Below, piece by piece: positions 1 to 14,500 of a DNA stretch of 64,000 nt (within the stretch, counting starts at the first letter, position 1; each line of letters begins with the position of its first letter). Made by a program: the position numbers and the translations under genes. The stretch comes from Neovahlkampfia damariscottae (Eukaryota; Heterolobosea; Selenaionea; Neovahlkampfiida; Neovahlkampfiidae): contig JABLTG010000003.1 of assembly GCA_016618085.1 (NCBI GenBank), forward strand, positions 62,001 through 126,000. Reading direction: 5' to 3'. The notes under the pieces were generated by a model. That model was not told the DNA's origin, did no database searches, and was given only the letters and a program-made list of their open reading frames with translations.

Positions 1-3000
1 AATATCAACTGATAAATACTCTCCAACAGAAGTAACCTCAAGTAACCAAGAGAATACTGTTGATATTGAAGCTGGTTCAAAAGCCACTTTTCTTCTCAAA
101 TCATCAGGAAGGGTTTTTGCTTGTGGAAAAAATGATGTAAAAAAAAATTAATTAAAGTTTTAAAGAGGTATCAATTAGGAGATGGCTCTGAAATCAAAAA
201 GTACACACCAGTACTTTCCTCATCTCTTGGATTGGTGAACAAAGTTTCAAATGGAGATTCCTTCACAATGGTGATTAACACAGTTGGCGGAGTCTATGGA
301 CTTGGAAAGAATAATGTATTTTTTTCTTTATTAATTTTTTTCAGAAAGGACAACTTGGTAATGGTTTAACATCATATGAAGTGTCTTCTCTTGTTGGATT
401 CACTTCACCAACCAACTTTGCTTTTGAAAAAATTTCAGCAGGCAAAGAACACACCCTTATATTGAAAAATGGATCAGTTTATTCTTATGGAAGCCAAGAA
501 GTTTTTTTTTTTTGATTTTTTTTTTAATTTTACATTAGGATGGAAGATGTGGTGATAATGACAGCTCTGGTTCAAGAAAAACACCATATTTGATTCCAAA
601 TCAATATATTATAGACATATCTGCTGGTGAGAAACACTCTTTGATTGTGAATGACCAAGGAACAGTTTTTAGTTTCGGAAAAAATGAAGTTTTTTTTTTT
701 GTTAACATCTTAATTTTAGTATGGACAATTGGGATTAGGAGATACAATCAAAAGAATAGTACCAACAATAATCTCTACAATCGATAAAATCAAAAGAGTT
801 TTTGCTGGTGGAAGATTTTCTCTTGTTTTAAGAACTACTGGTAGAGTGTATTCTTTTGGAGATCATGATTCAAATGAACTTGGAATTGGACATAACAATA
901 ATAAACAGAAACATTTATATCCTGTTATAGTATCCACTGAATATAACTATAGAATTATTGATGCTTGTGTTGGAGAACGTTTTTCATTGATAATGAATGG
1001 TACTGAAAAATAGAGTTTAATTCTTTTAGACAAAGGAAAAGTTTATTCTTTTGGAAAAAATAATGTTGGTCAACTTGGTATCGGATTTTCAAACAGAAAT
1101 GCTGATACAAGGTTGGCAAGACCACTCACTGATACAAATCAAGGGATTTTCAAAGTTGCATGTGGTTATGAACACAGTGTTGTTTTAAAATATACAGCAA
1201 GTTGTTATGGAAAGTCTCATGACAATGAAGCTGTTTGTTCTGGAAATGGGCTTTGCACTGCAACAGATACATGTTCTTGTGCCAGTGGGTATAGTGGAAC
1301 AGAATGTGCATCATATAGTTGCTTTGGAGTTTTAAGCACTGTGTCTTCTGTTTGCTCAGGCTTTGGAACTTGTTCTTCACCAAATTTGTGCAGTTGTATG
1401 GATGGACGTGATGGAACAAATTGTGAAGTTGATTTGAATCAAAATAGTTACAATCACACAAAAGTTTATTCTTTTGGAAAAAATGATTTTGGTCAATTGG
1501 CTATTGGAACTACTGAAGATACAAGTATTCCAACCAAAGTTACTTTGAACAATTATGGAATTACAAACATATATTCTGGTGAAAGTCATGTATTTATGAA
1601 AAATCATTTGTCAAAAATGTATTCTGCAGGAAATAATCAAGTTTACCCACTTTTTTATTTTACTCTTCATAGTATGGCGAGTTATTGTTAGAACAAGATT
1701 TTACTTATCAAACAACACTCAAGAAAGTTCAAAGACCATTCTATGAAATCATTACATCAGCAACTGGAGGAGAAAATTATTCAATGGTTTTGACAAATAA
1801 TGGAGTGTATTCTGTTGGAAATGGAGATGTATGTTTTTATCATTAAACAATTTTTAGTTGGGAAGGTTAGGTATTTCAAGTACAGAGAACGTTTTGATTC
1901 CAATTTTAGTTACTGGAACCAATGGCGTGACTCAAATAAGTTCATCTCAACATTCATTGATTTTATTTAATGATGGAACAGTAAAATCATTTGGAAAGAA
2001 TGCGAATGGAAGATTGGGTGATGGATCCACTACAAACAGAAATTCACCTGTGCCCCTGGATGGAAGTGCTCTCAACATTTCTCAAATTTCAGCTGGAGGT
2101 GCTCATTCTGTCATACTTGATGTTGATGGGTACGTGTACAGTTTTGGATATAACATTGTACTTTTTTTTGGTTGTTAACTATTTTAGGATGGCCAATTAG
2201 GTGATGGAACTAATACTGACAAAAGGACTAGAGTTCAGATTACTGGTATCAATAAAATTAAGTCGATTGCTGCAGGAGGTCGTTTCAGTTTGTTGTTGGA
2301 TGTGGATGGTCAAGTTCTCTCAATGGGAAGTAATGGAGTAAGAATCAAATGTTTACAACTTTAACTTATAAGTATGGACAAATAGGGATGGAAAATGATT
2401 TCAACAATAGAATTGTTCCTACAATGGTGTTTAATGGAAATAATGTCACTCAAATAGCTGTAGGAAATGCTCACTCAATTATTGTTAAAAGGTAACATAG
2501 TTATTATCTAATAATGTCATGTAGTACTGGTATTGCGTATGGGTTTGGATTAAACGGGAATGGGCAACTTGGAATACCTGGAAATACTAAAAATCAAAAA
2601 CATCCTAGTATTCTAGTCAGATCACATGGACCTGTAATCTCTGTTTCTGCAAAAACGTATTCTACTTGGATGATTGTTGATGAGTCAATTAGTTGTTTTG
2701 GAAAAACATCTGCAGATCCGACAGTATGCAATGGAAATGGTGTTTGTGCCTCCAAAGATATATGTACATGTGACAACAGATATTCTGGGCTACAATGTGA
2801 ATTTTGGTCTTGCCATGGCTTGAACACCTCAAATCCACTAGTTTGCTCAGGTATTAAACAAGGAACGTGTGAATCACCCGATCTTTGTTTATGTACGAAG
2901 TTATTTGACGGAAAAGAATGTGATCAAAATATTACTAAACTTTACACTGCATATTCATTTGGAATTAACACATACGGACAAATTGGAGATGGCTCAGTGG

Positions 3001-5520
3001 ATGATAGGACCACACCTTTTAAAATTGGTGAAAATATCACAGGGATAACATCCCTTGGTGTTGGTGATTCAAGTGTTTATGCTTTCACAGAAGCACGTAG
3101 AGGATTCAGTTGTGGAAGAAATGAATACTCTGAATTATTAGATGAAAACTATCAACAAAGCAAAAGACTGAAAGAAATTGATCCTCAAAATTTTGATATA
3201 TCCCAAATATCAGCTGGAGATGAATACGTTTTAATGATAAAAACTTCTGGTGTTGGTTATGGAATTGGAAAAAATGAAGTAGGACAATTGGGTGTTGGAT
3301 CTATCGGACATAAAACTACATTAATACCATTTGACATGATCAATAATAACAACATTACCAAAGTTGCAGCATATAATGTTCATTCTATTATCCTGAGAGA
3401 TGGTGCTGTGTATTCATTTGGAGAAGGAAAACGCCGAAGGTTAGGTTTAGGAAGTTCAGAGGATGACAAATCATCACCAACACTAATAACAACAAGCATA
3501 GGAACCACAATTGATATTTGTGTAGGAAGTGAACATTCTCTCTTGTTAAATAATGAAGGAAAAGTGTTTTCTTTTGGTCACAATAAAGTAGAACTGATTC
3601 AATTACTAAATTTTTCTAAAGTATGGACAAACAGGGCAAGGAACAACAAGTGGCGATACAGAAATACCAACTGCAGTGAAAGGATTTTATAATCAAGATA
3701 TTATTAAAATATCTTGTGGGGGAGATCATTCTGTGATGTTGAATAAATATGGAGAAGTATTTTCATTTGGAAGAGCTTCGGTAAATGAAATTAAATTCTA
3801 AATTACTCATAGAAAGGTGAAATGGGAGATGGGTATAATCCCATTGCTCAATTATTTCCTGTGAAATCTTATAGTCCTTTCAATATTATTGACATTGCAG
3901 CAGGACATCATTTCACATTAATTCTAAAAGAAAATGGAAAGCTCTATTCATTTGGAGAAAATTCAAACGGACAGTTAGGTATTGGTCATAAATTGTCACC
4001 ACAAAATACACCTCAACAAATTGCTATTGGTAATATCGTGGAAATCAATGCAGGCAAAGATATGTCGTTAATTTTACAATCTAATCATAATTGCTCAGGT
4101 AGATCATATGATGATCCTGTTGTTTGTTCTGGACGTGGAATTTGTGATTCTCTAAATCATTGTTCCTGTCCGAAAGAATATCATGGAGATGAATGTCAGT
4201 TCACAACATGCCATGGTAAAAATTCATCAGATCCTACTGTTTGCTCATCTCATGGAAAATGTGATTTACTTGATGAATGCACATGTAACACTGGATATTC
4301 AGGTCTACAGTGCGAATTAAACTACAACACAGAAATCCATACACTTGTACATGCATCAGGAGAAAAAAATGAAGGTCAGTTAGGTGACGGTTCCAATTCA
4401 ACATCCCCTACAACAACATTTCAATTGGTGTCAACTGAAAACCACTTTGTCTCAAAAATTTTTGCTGGATTCGAAAATTCTTTCTTAGTCAAAAATTTCT
4501 CAAGAAAGGTTTTCGGTTTTGGAAAAAATTCAAAAGGAGAGTTGAATGACGGAACAACTTTAAGAAGAACACTTCCAGTGATTATGAATGACCAAAGAAA
4601 TGAAATCGAATTTGTTTCCTCATCCGGTGAAGAATTTATGTTAATTTTATACAAAAATAAAAATGTGTTTGGTGTTGGAGAAAATGGAATGGGACAACTT
4701 GGTGTCGGTCATAAAGCGGATATTCATACATTGCAACCAATGATTGGAACAAACTATGACGTAAAAAAAATATGTACAGGCTACCAACACTCAATGGTTC
4801 TAAAAGATAACACCAAAGTTTATACTTTTGGGAGAAATGATGTAAATTTATTCATTTTTGACAATCTTATAAGGAAAAACAACTTGGTCAAGGAAATGTA
4901 CAAGAACAAATCCAACCTGTGGAAATTTCCAATTCTCATACAAATATTATTGAAATTGCTTGTGGACAAAAGCATAATTTAATTTTAAAAAATGATGGTC
5001 ATGCTTATGGATTTGGAAGCAACCAGTATGGTCAATTAGGTAAAAATTATTTTTTAATGTATATTTATGTATTAGGTATTGGTTCATCTAACAATGAAAA
5101 AGATATAGCAACTCTTGTTGATCAAGATGCTGGAGGTGGGTTTTTAGTAAAGCACATTTTTGCTGGTGAATACTTTTCGATGCTTATAACCAGAACAGGT
5201 TCTTTGATGTCTTTTGGGAACAATAACGCATATCAACTGGGTATTGGAAATACTAATTCCAACACTAATGTGCCTACTCTAGTTTCATTTTCCGAAAAAA
5301 TTTACAAAGTTGTTTGTGGTGGGTTTCACAGTGCAATTATTACCACCACTGGAAAGCTTTATACATTTGGAAATAATCATGTAATATTTTTTTAACCATT
5401 AATACTTGTAGCTGGGACAATTAGCGACTGGAGATACAACTCATCGATATGTACCTACATTGAATTCATTATCCCCTGTCATGGATATCGCAGTTGGTCA
5501 CAGACATACTCTTGCTCTCC
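1..5520 (+). repeat. Four RCC1 seven-bladed propellers in tandem
   Basis: The reading frame repeats the RCC1 blade signature (hydrophobic-YSFGxNxxGQLGxG, then an AGxxHS-like strand). Between the EGF blocks I count exactly seven signatures each at about 1445-2680, 2941-4080 and 4330-5525. The first block (1-1190) has six plus the tail of another cut by the window edge. Seven blades make one closed RCC1 beta-propeller, so the protein carries four complete or nearly complete propellers. Blades are diverged, with occasional loss of the GQLG corner (for example the SNELG and SELLD forms). Confidence 0.85.
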
Positions 5521-8500
5521 AATCTCGTTTCAGTTGTGCTGGAAAGGCATATGATAATACAACAATATGCTCTGGAAAAGGTATTTGTGTTGGTACTGAT
5601 ACATGCGTTTGTGATCCTGATCGTTTTGGAAATGATTGTCAATTCTATACTTGCTTTGAAATAGCACAAACTGATCCAAGTGTTTGTTCAGGGAGAGGAA
5701 CTTGTATAACTACTGACAACTGCGTTTGCAAAACAGGTTCATCTGGTATTAATTGTCAAGATTACACTTGTTTTTCTGTGAATTCAACTTTGGCAAACGT
5801 CTGTTCTTCACAAGGAACTTGCATTGAAATTGACACATGTTCATGTAATTTGACATATTTAGGAAGCAATTGTGAAACTAAAATTGGTAAATATTGATTT
5901 CCACTCATTTTTTAGATCCTCGCATTATTTATCCAATTTCAAGTCAAATTTTGACAACTTCTACTCAAATATTCAAATTGAATTCAACCACTACAATCGA
6001 AAGTATCATAAAAGATAATTTGGAATGTCGGATTGGAAATAAAACAACAAAAATTGTAGTGATCAATGAATACATGTTGCAATGTGAAGTGACTGTTAAT
6101 AACCCAGAGGATATTTTAACAATATGGTACTCAGGAAATCAATCATTCATTTTGACTACAAATTCGATTAAATTGATGCGTTTTGGTAAAATTTTACTTT
6201 TCATTGATTTTTGAATAGAAAATGTCACAATTGGTTACAATTCAACTTCTCAAGTTGGTCTTACAAAGAATGATAATAATATTCATGTGGAATTTATTAA
6301 TACTATTCCTTCATATTATCAATCGCGTATTTATTGCTCGATTAATGATTCACTGGTTAAGACAACTCAAATTGATCAAAATGTCTTTACCTGTTTAATG
6401 AATGTAGAAAAGGATGATATTTATGCAATTGGTTTGAAATTCATTTCGCCAAATCAATTTTTCCTTTCAAACATTCCAGGTTATTTTCAAGAAAAATATA
6501 CAATCAATATTAGTTCTACTTTGAATAAATTAGATGTGGTGTCGCTTCAATTGAATACTCAGGGATTAATTGATAAAAAAATGATGAAAGAAAATTGTGA
6601 AGATTTGACAGTTACTTATAAAGATCAACCAATTGCCAGACAAGTTGAAAACTGCAACAATTTACAGACATCAATTTCTTTTGTGATTGAAGAGAATTCC
6701 GAATTTACCCAAGAATACTCAATTTACTATAACAATGAATTTCAAGTTGTTACCAATATCACAATTTCTGGTGATCCAAAAATTGTCAGTAGCTCTTTCA
6801 TAAAAGTAAATAATACTATTTGGTCTTTATCAGCCAATGAATTGAAATTTAGAGCAGTTCCTTTCGTCACTATTGACAAAGTTACACCAGAACTAGGTTT
6901 AATCACTACGAAAAATGTTACTTTGACTTCAAATATTGCAATTAATAATCTTGGATATTTGGATTATCAACTCATTGACGGTGAAAGTGAATATCCTGCT
7001 GTAATGAATTCCAACAATTTTTATTCATACATTTCCTCAAATGTCTCCCAAAAGTTAAATATATCAATATATGCAGTGCACAAGACTACAAAGGAGAAAT
7101 TGTTAGTTTCATCCTCTTCTTCTTTTTATTTCTGGAGTATTCACAGCTTTCTGAAATTCTAATTTTTTTGTAGGTTCACTTAATTTGGTAGAATTATACC
7201 CATTTGTTGATAAGTTTAACATTTCATCACCAAAGAAAACAAAAACTATATCTGTTCGTTCAAATGAAGATATTCTATCCGATTACAAGCTTTTTTGCAA
7301 ATTCACTTTCAAATCAAACGTGACTTATGCTAAAGGCACCAAGTTCAATCAAAATTTAATCAAATGTGATTTATCAGTTGATCTTTCTTTGAACACTGAA
7401 GTGATTAACGTTGGATTAACATTAAATCAATCCAATAATATGATTGATCTTCATGTGAAATCTGCTGCCTATGTCTTCATCAAAGAACCAATTTCATTGA
7501 ATGGATTGAACAAAACTTTGTTGCCAACTGATTATGAAAAATATTTCACCTTGGACTTTGATGATGTTAGACATTCTGAACTTGTTAGTTTCAGTAATTA
7601 TTCATATATCATGAATCCAGAATTACATTCATCAATTATGGTGAATTGCTCATTTAATTCAACTGCAAGATGTGTAGTTCCTGAATTCCAGTTCAAATAT
7701 GTGCCAGTTAAAATTTCATCATCTTTGAAAATTCATTCTCAATTTCATTCAGAACCATTTTCAATTAATGTGGATGCACTTTTTCACAAAGGTAAATGAT
7801 TTTTTCTTCTTAATTATTCAGAACCCGTTTCAATTTCTCAAGAATATCCATACTTGATTGATTTAGATAGTTACATCAAAAATTCAATTTCAATCACATT
7901 CAACACAACAAAGTCTTTGAATCCTGCATATCCATTTCATTGTAAGTATCAATCTTTTACTACCAAAGCTGAACTTATCAATTTCTCACAATTCAAATGT
8001 GACTTCTTTTCAAATGTGCACTTGTTAGATTATGATGTTTCTCTTTATCTTAATGATTCAAATTCAATTGGTTTGGATGGAAGGATTTCAAATATTCCTA
8101 ATATTCGTTTCTCAAGTAAGTTTTTGTTTCACCTAATTCGAAGAAATATTGTATCAACCAAATTTTGTTGAAATCAATGGAAAAGAACTAATCAAACTTA
8201 TTCAAAATACTACTGAGCTTACAATACCAGTTAAATACCAAGGAAACACATTTGAAGTCATTACAGTTGAAAATGGAATCAAATATGGATGCTCTGTGAT
8301 CAATTCAAGTTTATATTGTCAAAAAGAAGTAATTAATGCTTTCAGTTCATCAGATATTTACTTTTTGAGATTTAATATTCTCCAAAATAATTTGGAATTG
8401 ACAAAAATAGCTTATCCATTATTGGTTTTCAGTAAGATTCATTTTATTCTTCTTATATTACAGAAAACAATACAATACAATCAATACTTCCTTTGGCAAC

Positions 8501-11500
8501 GTTAATCAATTCAGAAGCAAATTTAACAGTTGTTGTTGACAAAAATACCTTTTTACGAAATATATCCGTAAGTTCAGATATTTATTGTAAAGATTCAAAT
8601 TCACATAAATGGAAAGCAATAGTAAATTCAAGGAAAGAAGTCAATTGCAAGATTCCCTATAGCGATCACAACACAACAACAACAAATATTGAAGTTGTTT
8701 TATCAGTACCGAGTTACACTCCAAATGATATATCATTGACAATGAACACAATTCCGTTGTACTATTTGACACAAAATTCAATCTCATTTAGTTCATTTAT
8801 TGAACCACAATTTGAATATACATCAACTATTTTATCAGTCAGTGTCACCATTGATACATTCATTCCGGAAAGTTTGAAGAAGAAAATAGTTTGTAGGTTA
8901 TCTGATTCAAATTTTGATCACATCACATACTTTTCATATTCAAACGGTAATATTCATAGCATCATTTGTAATTTCACAACTGATATTCCTGGAGCAAAAA
9001 ACATGTCCATTTATTACAAAGATGATTTTCATGAATTTTCAATTTCAAATAACAGCTTAGAATTGATATTTGTGACTCCTCAAGCTATTACTTCAATATC
9101 ACCATCCGGTATCAAAATCAACAAAACTAAAGATCTCACAATTACAACACTTTTTGATACATCTTTAGATTATGGTTTCGGTAGATTGTTTTATTGTGAG
9201 TATGGTTTAACTGGTGGCAATACAACACTCAAACCGGTTTCTTCATTTGAAGGAGGGAAATTCATTTGTACTGTCAACATTTTATCTGCAGGATCAGCTT
9301 TTTTGAAACTACATTTGAAAACAAAGGGTACCCTTAAATTCATTTCTCTCAAGACTGAAATTTTCCGAGTTGTTGATGGCAATATTCTTGAACCTTCATT
9401 TGGAACACCTGAAGGAGGAAAGACTCTAAGAATCAATGATTATGAACTCCCTGTTTCTTTTAATGCTATTTTTAAAAAAGAATCGTTATCAACTTATCAA
9501 TTTAATTGCTCGAAAAATGGAACAGTTTTGATTTGTACGACACCAAAAATTTTAAACAATGACATGCTTCCATTTTCATCTGAATTCTTACAGTTGACAA
9601 ATAACAATAGCATTTCAAGTTCTTACATCTTATATGGTACATTTTTTAATTCATCAGTAAATTTTTTAGAACAGAGAAATATTCAAGAATTTAACCCTAA
9701 GGTCATTCCTGCAACAGTTGGATCAGTTGAAATTGATCTGATATTATCAAATCAAACAAAATTATACGAAGGAAATTTGTTTTTGGTTTTAGCTGAATTT
9801 ACAAAATTTGAAGCAAGATATAATCTTGGAAACTTTTCAACTCCATCTCAGACACTTTCCCAAATTGTTGATTCAATATCAAGTGGAGTTTATAAATTAC
9901 AAATTTCATATTTTCATCCAGAGAGTTTTGAACTTGGATCAATGTTCAGAATTTCCGAACAAGTAAATATTACTTTCACTGGAGTTTCATCAATTCAACT
10001 TGTTACTTCAAAAGATATCTTTTATTTGAATAATAATGAAAATATCACCGTTGAAATAACCACAATTGATTCGTTGAAATTGAATGAAATGCAAAAGAAT
10101 TTCATTCGTTGTAAACTTGATAATCAAATTCTACCTACGACAAGGTTGGGAAGCAATCAATTTATATGTTCATTGACTTCAAATTCTGCTAAAGATAGTA
10201 GAATTTCGATGGTCTACCAAAATTCAGATGCACATAACAATCAAGTATTACTCTCAAGCAACTCAATTCAAATTTTGTTCATTGAAAAAGTGATTATTCA
10301 TTCAATCACTCCATTTTCAACTCTTGAAAGTGAAATAAGGGTTTTATTGAATACTACATCAAATTTGAATTATGATGCCACTTATCAATGTAATTTTGGT
10401 GTAAACAAATTTTCTGCTTTGAAAATAACAACTAACATTTTTGAATGCAACGTTACTAAAGGATTTATCAATCAATATGCAACAAATGTCACTTTAGATA
10501 TTGTTTCTATTGGTAAAAAATTGAAAATTCCTCTTTCTGAGAATTCTGTTGAATTTTATTTTATGAGTAAGATATTTTCTTCATTAATTTAATCCAGATC
10601 AAATTGAAATCATATCAATCAGTCCTCATGTGTTAGAGTTTGCATCTGCTCCATTTCTGTTGTCAAAAACAATTACAATGAATTTGAAAACTGATTTACT
10701 TGTCAAGAGAACTGTTTTCTGTAAATTCACAACTAATGATGGCACTATATCATTTTCAGAAGTTCATTTTGTCTCAACTTTCAATTCAAAACAGATCTAT
10801 TGTCTCTTTACAAAAAATTTAAGTGTGAACACTGTTCAACATTTTGATGTTCAATTATTCATGCAGCCATCAAATTCTTATGAATTTATATTAAGTTCAA
10901 ATAATGATACAGCTTTGATACTGCCAAATTTAATTCATTGGAAAACAAGTAGATTAGTTCATTTGAAAGATTCTTTCATAATGCTTGATTTTATGATACC
11001 TAATCGAAAATTCATTTACGAAATTCATTCAATGGCAATCATCAATGGATCACTTTCAACAATGTTATCATGCACATTCGATTATTTCTCTAGTCCAAAT
11101 TGTACAATCCCAATTGATTATTTGAACAATTTGAAAACTGTTCCATTAAATTTGAATTTTACTTATCATATATCTCATAAGAATTCAAATATTACTCAAT
11201 ATGTTTCAATTGATGATGTAGTTTATTATCAAGATATCATTTTTCAACATTTGAAACCTTTTGTTGTATCACCATTTGAAAGAAAATATAATCCTGTTAG
11301 AGTAATTTCTAATGTTAATTATGCATTGAACAATGAACATTTTTCAATATTTTCAAATGTTTCGTCAAATGGAATTAGCAAACTGATTTTAACAACATAT
11401 CATATTTCAAATGATGAATTGGAATCCAATTTGACAACAAAAGGTCATTTAGCATTTTCATTCAATACCTTTGGAAATGAAGATAATGTATATGATGTAC

Positions 11501-14500
11501 AAATAACTTTCAAATCTGCCTTTGGAGATGCTATTCTCACACCAAAAGCACACAAAATTTATTCAATTGTATCTCCAATTTATCAACCAACATTTGGACC
11601 TGATTCTGGAGAATTTGATATCAAAATTCCATTCAAACAACCAAATATTAACTATGATGGATATAATTATACAATTCAAACTTTGGTTGATGGAACTCAT
11701 GTTCAAGTAGGAAATTGTAATTTGAACTTGACAAATTTGGACTGTCACATTTTATCAACTCAACATTTATCCAAATCAAGATTATTTTTTAAACTCAAAT
11801 TTGAAGTTTTCATTAACAATGTCAGAGCATTGGGTTTAACTCCGTATTTCACATTCTATAAAGGAATTACAATTTCTGAATTTAGTCCAACCACAGTATT
11901 TAAAATTCACGGAGATGGGTATTTTCATTTGACAACATCAACATTTGTTGAAAAATTTGGTTCATTTACTATCAGGTACTCAATGAATGAAACAATTCTT
12001 GAAGAAAGTTGTGTGACCAAATCTCCAACAAAGTTATTGTGCAAAGTTCCTTCATTTAACAAAACTTCTGATGTATCAATGAAAATTTCTCAAGGAGGAT
12101 ATATTTATCAAAGTATTGGAATGAAATTGTCTACTTATGATCCTTCAAATATTACATTTGATGGATTTTCACCTTCAACAATTAGTTATTCATCACAAAC
12201 AATAATTTTTGTTTCAGGGACAAATTTCTTCAATGCTCCAAATATTACAATTAAAGTTCATGATGTTTATGTTACCAAATTTATCAAGGGAATATATGTG
12301 AGCAATACACTCATCAAAGCAGAAATGAATCCTCTGTATGATTTAGATATTGCTTTCCCTCGTGAATTATCAATATCTTTATCATTAGATGGCGGTCTAC
12401 ATTACTTTACACATTCCAAGCATTTAACAGTTACCAGATCAAAGAAAATTGAATTCATTCCAAAATTTGTTCCGACTGTTGGTAAAACTCTTGGAATTGT
12501 AGTCAAGAATTTCCCAAGTGATTTATTTTTCAATTCAACGAAATTTGATGTGAAATACTATTTGACTCAAAATGAATCAAACAAGGTTGAAATATTCTGT
12601 TCATACAATTTTGATTTGCAGTGTAATTTGACTTCTACTTTGATACAAGGATACTACAAATTAAAAGTCAGTTTGATGGATGAAAATGATAAAACAACTG
12701 AAATATTTATCAACACAAATGATATTTATGCCTATGATCTTCAAGTTTCAAAAATTGAACCACAGAGATTATTGTTGAATAAAGACACACAAGTCAAGGT
12801 TGTTGGAAGTTGGACAAATTCAATTTTCAGAAACGTTTTATTTAGAATAACTTATCAAAAAGGTGGAAGTCTATTTGCTACTCCTTCAACTGCTGTTGTC
12901 AAGATGAATGCCACTGTATCAGATCACACAATTTCAACAATATTACCCAAATTTGAAGACTTCACAGTTTCGGATGTCAAAATTGAATTCTCTTTCAATG
13001 ATTTCAATTATCATTCTATGGATTTTATAGGGAAACTATCCTTGTATGAGATCAATTCAATTGTAAATCTTGATGGAAGAGATAATAATTTTTTAACATT
13101 TTCAAATTCAAGAGGAAAATTTATTGGGAAATACTTCGTGAATACAGGAGTTGATTTGAAAATCGTGCTTGATTTGACTACAAAATTTGATCTTACCCCA
13201 TTTGCAAATATCACATACATTTCAGACACGGAAATTTCATTCATTTTTCCAAATATCTCAAGAATCAATATTCCTCATACCTTGGGTTATCCTTTAAAAA
13301 CAAAACTTGGATTATCGTTAAATGGAGGAAATGATTATATTTATGGAGAAATCAATTATCTTGATGCATTTCCACAACCTGTTTTCACTGCAATTAATCC
13401 TTCATACGCTCCAATTGGAGACAAAAATGTAACAATTTATGGAATTGATTTAGATTTGGTTTACAATTGTTCTATTTTTGATGGTTCAAATGTTTTACTT
13501 TATCAAGATAGACCAACAAATTACGAACTTGATTCAAATTTCATTACTTGTCTTATTCCAGCAAAATTTCAAACACAGAAATTAACAATCAAATTGACAA
13601 ATGAAGAAGGTGATATAAATGCAAATTCTAGAGAAATTGAATTCTACATTCCACCTGTATTGACAGAAACGATTCCAAATTCTGGAATCTCACAAGGTGG
13701 ATTCAAAGTATCAGTATTCGGAACTGGATTTCCAGAACCACCAGAAACTGTTGAAATTTCTTGTAGATTTGGAAATATTGTTTGTAGAAATCCATGTAAG
13801 TGGATATCCTCAACAAAATTAGTTTGTACTTCTGAACCTCATCCAGCTGCTTCCACTTTGTTTTCTATTTCATACAACAAAGTTGATTGGCATGACGTTA
13901 CACAATTATTCACATTCACACCTTGTGAAGCCGGAAAAACTGCATCAAGTTATACAGAAGCTTGTTTCTTGTGCCCTCCTGGAACATTCAAACCTGCTGC
14001 TGGACTTTTTGATTGCATTAAATGTGAAGAAGATACATACAATTCCTTTTCAGGATCTTTGAAATGTGATAAATGTGAAGGAAATACTACAACAAATGGT
14101 TTAACTGGTGCAATTACACACAATCAATGCATTTGTCAACCAGGTTATTATAAAAATCCGGAAACAGAAACCAGATCAAATTCTCATCAAAAATGTATTG
14201 AATGTCCTTCTGGAGCTATTTGTCCAGAATATAACACCACTGTTCCATTTGCAAAACCTGGATTTTGGAGATCAAAAACTGATTATACAACTTATTATTC
14301 ATGTTTACCTGAAGATTCTTGTGGTGGATTTGGAGCTGAAAATTGCACAGAAGGATATGCAGGAGCTCGTTGTGGTTTCTGTGATAAAAATTTCTACAGA
14401 TTCAGAAGAAGTTGCAACAAATGTGAAGAAGGAGCTTGGTTAAGATTAGTTGCTATTGGAGTTGCAATGGCATTTGTTACTGGAATATTTTTCATCTTGT

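Noticed and set aside
590-1691. Separate small RCC1 genes in the first 6 kb
   Set aside because: The apparent stops lie in short GT-AG segments; removing them joins RCC1 blades in frame, so they are exons of one gene.
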